Part shown: piece after piece, positions 32,867-41,608 of the stretch
Layout of the letters: every line of letters starts with the position of its first letter
Numbering within the stretch: the stretch's first letter is position 1
From: Streptomyces rimosus
GTDB taxonomy: Bacteria > Actinomycetota > Actinomycetes > Streptomycetales > Streptomycetaceae
NCBI RefSeq assembly: GCF_008704655.1
Contig: NZ_CP023688.1
Span: 8,559,001 to 8,623,000, forward strand
Length of the DNA: 64,000 bases
Reading direction: 5' to 3'
Notes under the pieces: model-generated
What the model saw: the letters and a program-made list of their open reading frames with translations, nothing else
Told to the model about the DNA's origin: nothing
Databases searched by the model: none
Translations under genes and position numbers: made by a program

Positions 32867-33451
32867 TTGCGCAAGCTCACCTACTTCGTGGCCTGCTCGA
32901 TCGACGGCTTCATCGGCGACCCGAACGGTGACGCGTCGTCGATGATGCGGTATGTCGACGAGGAGTTCCTGGAGTTCCTGAAGACGGAATACCCGGAGAC
33001 CGTCTCGGCCGAGGGCCGCCGCGTACTGGACTTCCACGACGCGCCGAACCAGAAGTTCGACACGGTGATCCAGGGGCGCGGCAGCTACCGGGTGGGACTG
33101 GACGCCGGCGTCACCAGCCCGTACGGCCACCTCCGCGAGTACGTGGCCTCCCGCGGCCTCGGCGAGTCGCCCGACCCGAACGTACACCTGATCACCGAGG
33201 ACCTGGTCGGCGCCGTCCGCGCCCTCAAGGCCGAGGAGGGCGGCCTGGGCATCTGGCTCTGCGGTGGCTCACAGGTGGCCGGCGCACTGCTCGACGAGGT
33301 CGACGAGCTGGTCATCAAGACCTACCCGCAGATCTACGGCTCCGGCATGCCGATGTTCGGCACGGACTTCACGGTCACGGACTTCACGCTGGACTGGGTC
33401 CGCACGTTCGACAACGGCGTTCTGGTGCGCAAGTACGTCCGGCAGCGCTGA
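32867..33451 (+). CDS. dihydrofolate reductase-family (RibD C-terminal) protein
   Basis: 194 residues with the DHFR/RibD-C fold: N-terminal LTYFVACSIDGFIGDPNGD, central FDTVIQGRGSYRVG, and LGIWLCGGSQVAGALLDEVDEL with the glycine-rich NADPH site. Such YyaP/YwjB-like proteins are NADPH reductases of unknown substrate, distinct from housekeeping DHFR. TTG start chosen because GAGGACCC precedes it directly and the family begins here. Confidence 0.82.
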   Translation: MRKLTYFVACSIDGFIGDPNGDASSMMRYVDEEFLEFLKTEYPETVSAEGRRVLDFHDAPNQKFDTVIQGRGSYRVGLDAGVTSPYGHLREYVASRGLGESPDPNVHLITEDLVGAVRALKAEEGGLGIWLCGGSQVAGALLDEVDELVIKTYPQIYGSGMPMFGTDFTVTDFTLDWVRTFDNGVLVRKYVRQR

Positions 33452-33483
33452 CCCCGGCCCCCCCGGTAGCAGCCACGCCGTGG

Positions 33484-33918
33484 CTACCGGTACCAGTCCT
33501 CGCCGTCCGCCGCGAGGCACCGTCGCAGATAGTCGCGCAGGTCCCGGGCGGCCCACCGCCGGCTGTCGTCCTCGTGCTCCCACACGAAGACGTCCGGCCG
33601 CGGGGGAGTGCGGACGAAGGCGAACTGGTCACCGCCCCCGTTGTCGCCGAAGAACAGCAACGCGTCGAAGGGCATGTACAGCTCGGCGAGCGAGTGGTCG
33701 GACCGGAAGCGGAGGTTCTGCTCGACGATGCGCTCCAGGGGCCATACGGCATCGATCCCGTACGGCCCCACGACCCCGTCCGTCTCCCGGAGCAGCCCGG
33801 TCAGCTCGGCCGGCAGGCCGCACCCGAGGCGGTGCTCCGCGTCCGTCAGGTCACCCGGGGCCACAGGGGGCGCGAATTCGGCGTCGGGCCACGCGGCGCG
33901 GGCCGCTTCTTTCCACAT
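33484..33918 (-). CDS. SMI1/KNR4-family protein
   Basis: 144 residues. SMI1/KNR4 features: LTDAEHRLGCGLPAELTGLL, RETDGVVGPYGIDAVWPLE, LLFFGDNGGGDQFAF and VFVWEHEDDS. Bacterial members are often immunity proteins for contact-dependent or polymorphic toxins, but many are orphans. No toxin gene is adjacent, so the role is open. Ends 33 bases past the reductase stop, convergent. Confidence 0.82.
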   Translation of the reverse strand: MWKEAARAAWPDAEFAPPVAPGDLTDAEHRLGCGLPAELTGLLRETDGVVGPYGIDAVWPLERIVEQNLRFRSDHSLAELYMPFDALLFFGDNGGGDQFAFVRTPPRPDVFVWEHEDDSRRWAARDLRDYLRRCLAADGEDWYR

Positions 33919-33979
33919 CCTCGCAGCTTAGAACGGCCCCTCCGGGGCCCGGGACGACGGAGGGGAGCGCTCGCCACCC

Positions 33980-34138
33980 TCACGACGGCCGTGCCGCCAC
34001 CACCCCCACCGTCACCAGGGCCAGCACCACCCAGGCAAACCAGAGCCAGCCACTGCTGCCCAGCGCCACGGTGTAGGCCGTCGTCACGACCAGTCCGCCC
34101 ACCGTGCACGCCGCCATCGCCTTAGCGGATCCGGGCAT
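33980..34138 (-). CDS. small two-helix membrane protein, 52 residues
   Basis: ATG 34138 behind a strong GAGGAGG at eight bases. The product is MPGSAKAMAACTVGG followed by two hydrophobic stretches (LVVTTAYTVALGSS and WLWFAWVVLALVTVGVVAA) and a short basic end. Codon bias is coding and the ribosome site is better than for many larger neighbours. Family not recognised. Confidence 0.65.
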   Translation of the reverse strand: MPGSAKAMAACTVGGLVVTTAYTVALGSSGWLWFAWVVLALVTVGVVAARPS

Positions 34139-34178
34139 CCCCGCAACCTCCTCACGGCGGCCCGGTGGCCCAACGCCG

Positions 34179-34219
34179 CGGGCCGCGGCCTTGGGGACAT
34201 GGTCCCCGGCCGCGGCCCG
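34179..34219. terminator. long hairpin after ctaG
   Basis: CGGGCCGCGGCC (34179-34190) pairs with GGCCGCGGCCCG (34208-34219). The interior GGGGAC/GTCCCC also pairs over an ATG loop with a TT bulge, giving an almost continuous 18-bp stem. Confidence 0.85.
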
Positions 34220-34259
34220 TACCGCCAGCTGTCGTGCGTGACCCGCGGTCAGCCTTCGG

Positions 34260-35225
34260 TCACCTCGCGCCGCCCTGCTGGCCGCGGGCCTGGAGGGAGG
34301 CGAGGTAGGCGTTGTACGCCGCGAGCTCCTGGTCGCCGTCGCGCGCCGCCGCGCGGTCCTTGCGCTGGTTCTGGCGCTCCTCGGACTTGTACCACTGGTA
34401 CAGCAGCGCCACGAGCACCAGCACCGACGGGATCTCGCTGAAGGCCCAGGCGATGCCGCCGGCCGCGCTCTGGTCGCTGAGCGCGTCGATGCCCAGGGAG
34501 GCCGGCGGGTTCTCGAACGTCTTGATCATTGTCTCGGTGCCCATCATCAGGGCGATGCCGAAGAACGCGTGGAAGGGCATGCCCGCGAACAGCTCCAGCA
34601 TCCGCATCACGTAGCCGGGCCGGTGCGGACCCGGGTCCACGCCCATGATCGGCCAGAAGAAGACCAGGCCCACCGCCAGGAAGTGCACCATCATCGCGAT
34701 GTGCCCGGCCCGGGACTGCATCAGGAAGTCGAAGAGCGGCGTGAAGTACAGCGCGTACAGGCTCGCGATGAACATCGGGATGGTGAACGCCGCATGGGTG
34801 ATCACCCGCATGTACCGGCTGTGCAGCAGCGCCACCAGCAGCTCGCGGGGCCCCTTGCGGCCCCGGCCGGCGGCCGGCAGCGCGCGCAGCGCCAGCGTCA
34901 CCGGCCCACCGAGCAGCAGCAGGATCGGCGACAGCATGCTGATCACCATGTGCTGCACCATGTGCACGCTGAACATGACCATGCCGTAGTCGTTCAGCTT
35001 GGTGCACATCACCAGCGCCACGGTCAGCACACCGATGACCCAGGCGACCGTCCGGGCCACCGGCCAGTGGTCGCCGCGCCGCCGCAGCCGCAGCACGGCC
35101 CAGCCGTACAGCCCCAGCCCCACCAGGCAGCCGATCAGGAAGAACGGGTCCCCGCCGAACTCCATGCCGCGCCCCAGCGTGAACGGCGGCAGATCCATGT
35201 TCATGCCGTGCCCGCCGTGATCCAT
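34260..35225 (-). CDS. ctaG: cytochrome c oxidase assembly protein CtaG (Caa3_CtaG family)
   Basis: 321 residues, about seven membrane helices: FFLIGCLVGLGLYGWAVL, TVAWVIGVLTVALVMCT, MISMLSPILLLLGGPVT and HFLAVGLVFFWPIMGVDP. Multiple histidine/methionine clusters (MDHGGHGMNM, FSVHMVQHMVIS, MPFHAFFGIALMMG) suit copper handling. The family helps mature the aa3/caa3 oxidase copper centre in the membrane. The charged C-terminal 50 residues are cytoplasmic. Single gene bounded by hairpins. Confidence 0.88.
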   Translation of the reverse strand: MDHGGHGMNMDLPPFTLGRGMEFGGDPFFLIGCLVGLGLYGWAVLRLRRRGDHWPVARTVAWVIGVLTVALVMCTKLNDYGMVMFSVHMVQHMVISMLSPILLLLGGPVTLALRALPAAGRGRKGPRELLVALLHSRYMRVITHAAFTIPMFIASLYALYFTPLFDFLMQSRAGHIAMMVHFLAVGLVFFWPIMGVDPGPHRPGYVMRMLELFAGMPFHAFFGIALMMGTETMIKTFENPPASLGIDALSDQSAAGGIAWAFSEIPSVLVLVALLYQWYKSEERQNQRKDRAAARDGDQELAAYNAYLASLQARGQQGGAR

Positions 35226-35270
35226 CCGCTCGCTCCTGATTCGTACCGATACTCCGCGACCAGCCTAGAA

Positions 35271-35302
35271 CCGCCCCCGGCCGGGGCCTCGGCCGGGGGC
35301 GG
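35271..35302. terminator. hairpin between pfkA and ctaG
   Basis: CCGCCCCCGGCC (35271-35282) pairs with GGCCGGGGGCGG (35291-35302) over eight bases, between the pfkA stop and ctaG start (both leftward). Confidence 0.8.
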
Positions 35303-35368
35303 TGGAACAGGCCGCGTGGCGGCCCGCACGGAGCAGTCACGGGCCGGTCACGAAGCGGTCATGGCGGG

Positions 35369-36394
35369 CTACAGCACGCAGTCCACCTCGGCGTAGCGTT
35401 CCCCGGGCACGGTCTTGAGCGACTCCACTGCCTCGGCCAGCGGCACCAGCGTGATGTCCGTGCCGCGCAGCGCCGTCATCATGCCGAACGCGCCGTCGTG
35501 CGCCGCCTCCACCGCGTGCCACCCGAAGCGGGTCGCCAGCACCCGGTCGTACGCGGTCGGCGTGCCGCCCCGCTGGACGTGGCCCAGGATCACCGCGCGG
35601 GCCTCCTTGCCGAGCCGCCGCTCCAGCTCCAGGGACAGCTGCCGGGCCACCCCGGCGAACCGCTCGTGCCCGTAGATGTCGGTGCCGCCCTCGTCGAAGG
35701 CCATCGAGCCCTCGCGCGGCTTCGCGCCCTCGGCGACCACCACGATCGCGAACTTCTTGCCCGCCTCGAAACGCTCACCGACCTTGCGGGTCAGCTCCGC
35801 CACGTCGAACGGGCGCTCCGGCACCACGATGGCGTGCGCGCCCGCCGCCATCCCGGAGTGCAGCGCGATCCAGCCCGTGTGCCGGCCCATGACCTCGACG
35901 ATCAGTACCCGCTGGTGCGACTCCGCGGTGGTCTTCAGGCGGTCCAGCGCGTCGGTGGCCACGCCCACCGCCGTGTCGAAGCCGAAGGTGACGTCGGTCG
36001 CGGCGATGTCGTTGTCGATCGTCTTGGGCACGCCCACGATCGGCAGGCCCGCGTCGGACAGCAGCCGGGCCGCCTTGAGCGTCCCCTCGCCGCCGATCGG
36101 GATGATCGCGTCCAGGCCCAGGTCGGCCACATGGCCGCGGGCCCGCTCCACACCGTCCCGCAGGTGTGCGGGCTGCACCCGGGACGAGCCCAGGATGGTG
36201 CCGCCGCGCGCCAGGATGCCGTTCACGGCGTCCAGGTCGAGCTTGCGGTAGTCGCACTCCAGCAGGCCCTTCCAGCCGTCCCGGAACCCGATCACCTCGT
36301 CGCCGTGGTCGGCGGTGGCTCGGTGGACGACGGAGCGGATGACGGCGTTCAGCCCGGGGCAGTCGCCCCCGGAGGTGAGCACACCAATACGCAT
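35369..36394 (-). CDS. pfkA: 6-phosphofructokinase
   Basis: 341 residues of the PFK-A family, phosphorylating fructose 6-phosphate in glycolysis. N-terminal LTSGGDCPGLNAVIR, IPIGGEGTL at the nucleotide/phosphate site, catalytic PKTIDNDIAATD, EVMGRHTGWIAL and LGHVQRGGTPTAYDR are all present. The GGEGT variant is the form seen in actinobacterial PfkA (group III), which can be ATP- or pyrophosphate-dependent. The preceding residue patterns do not settle which. Cytoplasmic. Confidence 0.95.
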   Translation of the reverse strand: MRIGVLTSGGDCPGLNAVIRSVVHRATADHGDEVIGFRDGWKGLLECDYRKLDLDAVNGILARGGTILGSSRVQPAHLRDGVERARGHVADLGLDAIIPIGGEGTLKAARLLSDAGLPIVGVPKTIDNDIAATDVTFGFDTAVGVATDALDRLKTTAESHQRVLIVEVMGRHTGWIALHSGMAAGAHAIVVPERPFDVAELTRKVGERFEAGKKFAIVVVAEGAKPREGSMAFDEGGTDIYGHERFAGVARQLSLELERRLGKEARAVILGHVQRGGTPTAYDRVLATRFGWHAVEAAHDGAFGMMTALRGTDITLVPLAEAVESLKTVPGERYAEVDCVL

Positions 36395-36533
36395 GGTTCT
36401 CGCAGACCCTTAGCACTTCAGAGCCTGCCCGCCGGGCCCTGGCCGGGCGCGGGCACGACTCTCAGCCGGACGCCCGGACCCCGTCGTCCGGTTGGATTGC
36501 GCTCACCCTACAAGCGCGGTGGCCCTGCGCACA

Positions 36534-36567
36534 CGTACGCCCGCAGTGCGGACACTGCGGGCGTACG
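36534..36567. terminator. near-perfect hairpin after gatD
   Basis: CGTACGCCCGCAGTG (36534-36548) pairs perfectly with CACTGCGGGCGTACG (36553-36567) over a four-base loop, 16 bases past the gatD stop and upstream of leftward pfkA. Confidence 0.9.
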
Positions 36568-36583
36568 GGGTGCGGCGAACCGA

Positions 36584-37312
36584 TTAAGCGGGCTGCGTGG
36601 CCGCGGCGATGCGTTCCTGCCGCAGCGCCTCGTACCAGTGGTCGTCGGCCGGCGGCAGCGCGTTGACGTCCAGCGCCAGCTTGATCAGCAGGTCGGCGAT
36701 GTGCGGGTTGCGCGCCATGACCGGGCCGTGCATGTACGTACCGAAGACGGTGTCGTTGTACGCGCCCTCGTAGCCGTCGCCGACGCCGTTGCCCTTGCCG
36801 AAGCGGACCCGGGCGAACGGGCGGGCCGTCTGCCCCAGGTGGGTCACGCCCTGGTGGTTCTCGAAACCGGTCAGCGGCGGCAGGTTCAGCTGCGGGTCGA
36901 TGTCGGCCAGCACGTCACCGACGCACCGCTCGCCCTCGCCGCGCGTGCTCACCACGTCCAGCAGGCCCAGGCCCTGCTCCCGCTCCCCGAGGTCGTTGAT
37001 GAACTCGTGGCCCAGGATCTGGTAGCCGGCGCACACCGAGAAGACGATCGCGCCATTGGCGACCGCGCGGTTCAGACCGCCGTCGCGGCGCAGCCGCTCG
37101 GCCGCCAGCCGCTGCGGCCGGTCCTCGCCACCGCCGATCAGGTAGATGTCGCCGGAGGTGGGGATCTGCTGGTCGGAGCGGACGTCGAGGCGCTGGACGT
37201 CCAGCCCGCGCTGGCGGGCCCGGCGCTCCACCACCAGGGCGTTGCCCTGGTCCCCGTAGGTGCTCAGCAGGTCCGGGTAGATCCACACCAGCCGCAGGCT
37301 GTTGTCACTCAT
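36584..37312 (-). CDS. gatD: lipid II isoglutaminyl synthase, glutaminase subunit GatD
   Basis: 242 residues from ATG 37312 (AAGGA upstream). A class I glutamine amidotransferase: nucleophile Cys in FSVCAGYQILG, His in FGTYMHGPV, and YLIGGGEDRPQ. GatD supplies ammonia to MurT, which amidates the alpha-carboxyl of D-Glu in lipid II, needed for efficient crosslinking. It follows murT by 37 bases in the usual murT-gatD order. Confidence 0.95.
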   Translation of the reverse strand: MSDNSLRLVWIYPDLLSTYGDQGNALVVERRARQRGLDVQRLDVRSDQQIPTSGDIYLIGGGEDRPQRLAAERLRRDGGLNRAVANGAIVFSVCAGYQILGHEFINDLGEREQGLGLLDVVSTRGEGERCVGDVLADIDPQLNLPPLTGFENHQGVTHLGQTARPFARVRFGKGNGVGDGYEGAYNDTVFGTYMHGPVMARNPHIADLLIKLALDVNALPPADDHWYEALRQERIAAATQPA

Positions 37313-37349
37313 GCTCGCTCGTCCTTGTCGTGAAGGTCGCTGGTTCACG

Positions 37350-38588
37350 TCAGTTGCCCACGCGCCTGCGGAGGTCCTGGAAGGCCGTGTAGTTGGCGAT
37401 CACTTCGATACGGCCCGGAGGCGCCATCTGTACCGCCTCGTCCAGCGTGTCACAGACCCGGAAGTCCAGGTTCGCGACCTCCAGGCGGACCGCCAGGTCG
37501 AGCTTGCGGTCACCGAGCACGAAGATCGGGTGCCCGGCCAGCCGGGTGTAGTCCACGTCCCACAGCCAGGAGGTGTCCGTGCCGTCCGCGCCGCGCGCGT
37601 TCACCGACAGGATCACCGGGGTGGGCGGCGGGTCGATCAGCGAGAACGTCTCCAGCCAGCCCGCCGGGTTCTTCGCCAGCAGCAGGCGCAGATCGCGCTG
37701 CTGGAACGAGACGACGTCGTAGCGGCCGGCGACGGCCTGCACGGAGTACATCCGCTCCAGGGCCACCTGCGGGGGTACGCCGAACGCCGCGGCGACCGCC
37801 GCCGACGTGGCGGCGTTGGCCTTGTTGGCCCGGCCCGGCAGCTGGAGCCGGATCGGCCAGGCGCTGCCGTGCGGGTCGAGTACGTGGTCGCCGGACAGCG
37901 CCCAGCTCGGCGTGGGCCGCCGGAAGCCGCACTCGGCGCAGAACCAGTCGTCGCCGGGGCGCTGCATCACGCCGCCGCACGATGGGCAGGACCAGGCGTC
38001 GTCCTTCCACTCCTGGCCCGCCGCGACCCACACCACGTTCGTCGACGACGAGGCCGCCCACACGATCAGCGGGTCGTCGCAGTTGGCGATGATCAGCGCC
38101 TTGGAGCCGACCAGGCCCTCGCGCCAGCGCTCGGCCAGCATGCGCGTCTCCGCGGCCCGGTCGAGCTGGTCGCGCGAGAGGTTCAGCAGCGCTATGGCCT
38201 TGGGCGCCACGTCCCGCGCCACGCCCGCCAGGTACTTCTCGTCCACCTCGATGACGCCGAAGCGGGCGTCGGAACCGCCGGCCAGGGCGGAGGTGATGCC
38301 CGCCGGCATGTTGGCGCCGAGCGCGTTGGAGACCACCGGGCCGCTGGCCCGCAGCGCCTCCGCGATCAGCCGGGTCGTCGTCGTCTTTCCGTTGGTCGCC
38401 GACACCAGCACCACGTCCAGGTGCCGGGCGAGCCGGGCCAGCAGGTCGGGGTCGAGCCGGAGCGCCACCTTGCCGCCGATCACCGATCCGCTGCCGCGCC
38501 CCGCCGCGCGCGACACCGCCGCCGCGGCTTTGCCCGCCGTCACGGCCAGCTTGGCCCGCGGCGACAGCGGCTCCGTGTTGCCTGCCAT
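37350..38588 (-). CDS. murT: lipid II isoglutaminyl synthase subunit MurT
   Basis: 412 residues from ATG 38588 (AGGAGGATCAAGG upstream). Mur-ligase fold: ATP loop VVLVSATNGKTTTTRLIAEA, GVIEVDEKYLAGVA, and ALLNLSRDQLDRAAE. An inserted four-cysteine zinc ribbon (CPSCGG and CAECG) is typical of MurT. The C-terminal domain ends in TAFQDLRRRVGN. It activates lipid II glutamate as an acyl phosphate for amidation with ammonia from GatD. Essential-type cell wall gene. Confidence 0.95.
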   Translation of the reverse strand: MAGNTEPLSPRAKLAVTAGKAAAAVSRAAGRGSGSVIGGKVALRLDPDLLARLARHLDVVLVSATNGKTTTTRLIAEALRASGPVVSNALGANMPAGITSALAGGSDARFGVIEVDEKYLAGVARDVAPKAIALLNLSRDQLDRAAETRMLAERWREGLVGSKALIIANCDDPLIVWAASSSTNVVWVAAGQEWKDDAWSCPSCGGVMQRPGDDWFCAECGFRRPTPSWALSGDHVLDPHGSAWPIRLQLPGRANKANAATSAAVAAAFGVPPQVALERMYSVQAVAGRYDVVSFQQRDLRLLLAKNPAGWLETFSLIDPPPTPVILSVNARGADGTDTSWLWDVDYTRLAGHPIFVLGDRKLDLAVRLEVANLDFRVCDTLDEAVQMAPPGRIEVIANYTAFQDLRRRVGN

Positions 38589-38799
38589 CGTCCTTGATCC
38601 TCCTTGCATCCGGCGCCCTCCCGCCCTTGGGGCTGCCGGTGGAACGCCTCCTCCGGAGCCGATGACCGGCCGGAGGCTTCGGTCGGGGATCAGCCTATCG
38701 AGATCCGGCGGCGGCCCCGAATCCCGCTACCCGTGCCGCGACCCCGGCACCGTGCGACGACCTGCGACGTCGCACGTTCCAGAACGTACGCTTACCCGC

Positions 38800-39357
38800 A
38801 TGCGTTCCCGCTCGATCCCCGGCAGCTCCGGCCGCCCGCGTCCCTTGCGCCTCCTCGGCGACCCGGCCCTGACCGGCGCCTGCGAGGAGGTCACCGCCTT
38901 CGACGCCGGCCTCGCCGAACTCGTCGAGGACATGTTCGCGACGATGTACGCGGCCCGCGGTGTCGGCCTGGCGGCCAACCAGATCGGGGTGCCGCTGCGG
39001 GTGTTCGTCTACGACTGCCCGGACGACGAGGACCGCCGGCACCTCGGACACCTCGTCAACCCGCGGCTGGTGGAGGCCGACGGCGTCGTCGTACGCGGTC
39101 CCGAGGGCTGTCTGTCGGTGCCCGGCATCGAGGCCGGTACGCCGCGTCACGACCATGCGGTGGTGGAGGGGTTCAGTGTGACGGGCGAGCCGCGCACCGT
39201 CTCCGGCACCGGCTTCTTCGCCCGCTGCCTCCAGCACGAGTGCGACCACCTGGCGGGCGGTCTCTACCTCGACCACCTCACCGGTCTGCGCCGCCGCCGT
39301 GCCCTGCGGGCGGCGGCCCGGGCGCCGTGGGCGGGGGAGCGGGCGGCGGAGGCTTAG
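38800..39357 (+). CDS. def: peptide deformylase
   Basis: 185 residues with all three metalloprotease motifs: GVGLAANQIG, EGCLSVPG (metal Cys) and QHECDHLAGG (HExxH-type, with two His ligands and the catalytic Glu). Removes the formyl group from nascent proteins. The ATG lacks a Shine-Dalgarno sequence and is preceded within 20 bases by a -10-like TACGCT, so it may be translated from a leaderless or near-leaderless transcript. Streptomyces usually carries several def copies. Confidence 0.93.
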   Translation: MRSRSIPGSSGRPRPLRLLGDPALTGACEEVTAFDAGLAELVEDMFATMYAARGVGLAANQIGVPLRVFVYDCPDDEDRRHLGHLVNPRLVEADGVVVRGPEGCLSVPGIEAGTPRHDHAVVEGFSVTGEPRTVSGTGFFARCLQHECDHLAGGLYLDHLTGLRRRRALRAAARAPWAGERAAEA

Positions 39358-39408
39358 CGGGGCGGCGACCGGGCCGTACGGTGACCGGCTCGCGGAAACC
39401 GTCCGTCC

Positions 39409-40149
39409 TCAGAACCCCGGCCCGCCCAGCCGGTCCCCGGCCGCCGCCAGCCGTCCCCACAGCAGGTCGGCCAGGTGCTGGACCAACTGCGCCCGCGAGC
39501 ACGGGCGTTCGCGCAGCCACCAGTCGCCGGCCGCGTGCATCATGCCGACGATGCCGTGGCCCCAGACGCGGGCCAGCTCCTCGCCGCCCGGTCCCAGGTC
39601 CAGCCGCTCGCCTATGACCTCGGCCAGTTCCTCGCCGAGCCGGCGCAGCAGCGGCGCGGAGTGCCGGCCGACGTCGAAGCCGGTGTCCTTGTCGGCCCCC
39701 GGTTTCTCGTCCGGTTTCTCTTCGGCGGGGTGCATCAGGAACCGGTAGACCTGCGGACGGGTCTCGATCGCCGTCAGGTACGTGTCGAGCGTCGCCTCCA
39801 CGCGGTCCCGGCGCGGTACGGGGGAGTCCAGCGCGGCCCGCAGCCCGTCCAGCAGGGCGTCGGTGTGCCGTACCGCCAAGGCCCGATAGAGGCCGCCCTT
39901 GTCGCCGAAGTGCCGGTAGAGGATCGGCTTGGTGATGCCGGCCTCCGCCGCGATGGCGTTCATCGAGGCGTCCGGGCCGTCGCGCAGCACCACCCGGTCG
40001 GCGGCCTCCAGCAGTTCGCGGCGCCGGCGCTCGGTCGCCGTCTGCTGCCGCCGGGCCGGGTCCGGCGGGGCCGCCGCGGCGTCGTGCCCCGCGGCGGGCT
40101 GCTCCACCGCGGTGGCCCGCTGCCGGCCGTTGTACTGCGTGTTCTCCAT
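39409..40149 (-). CDS. TetR-family repressor, divergent from acyl-CoA dehydrogenase
   Basis: 246 residues from ATG 40149 (GGGGAG upstream). The helix-turn-helix is ELLEAADRVVLRDGPDASMN followed by AGITKPILYRHFGDKGGLY, after an unusual 45-residue Gln/Ala/Pro-rich leader. A helical ligand-binding domain follows. Divergent orientation and shared GTAACA repeats suggest it represses itself and the dehydrogenase, releasing on an acyl-CoA or fatty acid ligand. The ligand is inference. Confidence 0.85.
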   Translation of the reverse strand: MENTQYNGRQRATAVEQPAAGHDAAAAPPDPARRQQTATERRRRELLEAADRVVLRDGPDASMNAIAAEAGITKPILYRHFGDKGGLYRALAVRHTDALLDGLRAALDSPVPRRDRVEATLDTYLTAIETRPQVYRFLMHPAEEKPDEKPGADKDTGFDVGRHSAPLLRRLGEELAEVIGERLDLGPGGEELARVWGHGIVGMMHAAGDWWLRERPCSRAQLVQHLADLLWGRLAAAGDRLGGPGF

Positions 40150-40230
40150 GTCCCACTCCCCGCCCTGTGAATCCGTGACGCTCGCGCAACGTAACACCCT
40201 CACCGCGGGGTGAATGCGCGGCTGGGGGAG

Positions 40231-40279
40231 TTGACATCCCTTACTGACGGGTAACAGACTCGTGTTACCGCAAGTAACA
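40231..40279 (+). promoter_or_regulatory. acyl-CoA dehydrogenase promoter with GTTAC/GTAAC operators
   Basis: TTGACA (40231-40236) is a perfect -35, with CAGACT (40255-40260) a possible -10 at 18 bases. GGTAAC (40250-40255) pairs with GTTACC (40264-40269), and TGTTAC (40263-40268) with GTAACA (40274-40279), two interleaved inverted repeats covering the -10 and start region. A further GTAACA lies at 40191-40196 near the TetR gene. Confidence 0.65.
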
Positions 40280-40319
40280 TTCCTGGGTCCGCACCCGGGA
40301 ACGCAGCGCTGGAGGGGTC

Positions 40320-41549
40320 ATGGCCGAGTTCACCATGGAGCTGAGCGACGAGCAGAAGGAGGTCCGGGACTGGATCCACGGCTTCGCCGCCGACGTGATG
40401 CGCCCCGCGGCCGCCGAGTGGGACGAGCGCGAGGAGACCCCCTGGCCCGTCATCCAGGAAGCGGCCAAAATCGGCCTGTACTCGCTCGACTTCTACGCCC
40501 AGCAGTTCTTCGACCCGACCGGCCTCGGCATCCCCATGGCCATGGAGGAGCTGTTCTGGGGCGACGCCGGCATCGGGCTGTCGATCGTCGGCACCGGCCT
40601 GGCCGCCGTCGGCGTGCTGGCCAACGGCACCGAGGAGCAGATCGGCACCTGGATCCCCCAGATGTACGGCGACGCCGACGACGTGAAGGTGGCCGCCTTC
40701 TGCTCCTCCGAACCGGACGCGGGCTCCGACGTGTCCGCGATGCGCACCCGCGCCGTCTACGACGAGGCCAAGGACGAATGGGTGCTCAACGGCACCAAGA
40801 CCTGGGCGACCAACGGCGGTATCGCGAGCGTCCACGTCGTCGTCGCGGTCGTCGACCCCGACCTCGGCCCCAAGGGCCACGCCTCCTTCATCATCCCGCC
40901 GGACACCCCCGGCCTCTCCCAGGGTCAGAAGTTCAAGAAGCACGGCATCCGCGCCTCGCACACCGCCGAGGTCGTCCTGGAGGACGTACGCGTGCCCGGC
41001 CACTGCCTGCTCGGCGGCAAGGAGAAGCTGGACGAGCGGCTGGCGCGGGCGCGGGAGCGCGCGAAGAACCCCGGCGGAGAACGCGTGAAGAACGCCGCGA
41101 TGGCCACCTTCGAGGCGTCCCGCCCGGCCGTCGGCGCCCAGGCCGTCGGCATCGCCCGCGCCGCGTACGAGGTGGCGCTCGACTACGCCAAGACCCGCGT
41201 CCAGTTCGGCCGCCCGATCATCGACAACCAGGGCGTCGCCTTCCAGCTGGCCGATATGCGCACCCAGATCGACGCCGCCCGCCTCCTGGTCTGGCGCGCC
41301 TCCTGGATGGCCACCACCGGCAAGCCGTTCACCTCCGCCGAGGGCTCCATGTCCAAGCTCTTCGCCGGCGAGACCGCCAAGAAGGTCACCGCCCAGGCGA
41401 TGCAGATCCTCGGCGGCAACGGCTACACCCGCGAGTACCCGGTCGAGCGGATGCACAGGGACGCCGCGATTTACAGCATCTTCGAGGGCACGAGCGAGAT
41501 CCAGCGGCTGGTCATCGCCAGGACGGTGGCGGGGGTGCCGATCCGGTAG
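40320..41549 (+). CDS. acyl-CoA dehydrogenase
   Basis: 409 residues, FAD flavoenzyme of beta-oxidation. Motifs: [18 protein letters not shown] (FAD/substrate), [34 protein letters not shown], and the catalytic glutamate in [15 protein letters not shown]. Converts acyl-CoA to trans-2-enoyl-CoA, with electrons going to electron-transfer flavoprotein. ATG follows GGAGGGG. Chain-length preference cannot be read. Regulated by the divergent TetR. Confidence 0.93.
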   Translation: MAEFTMELSDEQKEVRDWIHGFAADVMRPAAAEWDEREETPWPVIQEAAKIGLYSLDFYAQQFFDPTGLGIPMAMEELFWGDAGIGLSIVGTGLAAVGVLANGTEEQIGTWIPQMYGDADDVKVAAFCSSEPDAGSDVSAMRTRAVYDEAKDEWVLNGTKTWATNGGIASVHVVVAVVDPDLGPKGHASFIIPPDTPGLSQGQKFKKHGIRASHTAEVVLEDVRVPGHCLLGGKEKLDERLARARERAKNPGGERVKNAAMATFEASRPAVGAQAVGIARAAYEVALDYAKTRVQFGRPIIDNQGVAFQLADMRTQIDAARLLVWRASWMATTGKPFTSAEGSMSKLFAGETAKKVTAQAMQILGGNGYTREYPVERMHRDAAIYSIFEGTSEIQRLVIARTVAGVPIR

Positions 41550-41608
41550 GCACGGCCCGTACCGGGCACCGCCGGCCGGGAGTACCTTGGCGCCCCGTAT
41601 CCGGGGCG

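Noticed and set aside
33484..33918. SMI1/KNR4 protein as an immunity gene of a toxin system
   Set aside because: No toxin, secretion gene or Rhs/CDI repeat lies nearby. Orphan members are common.
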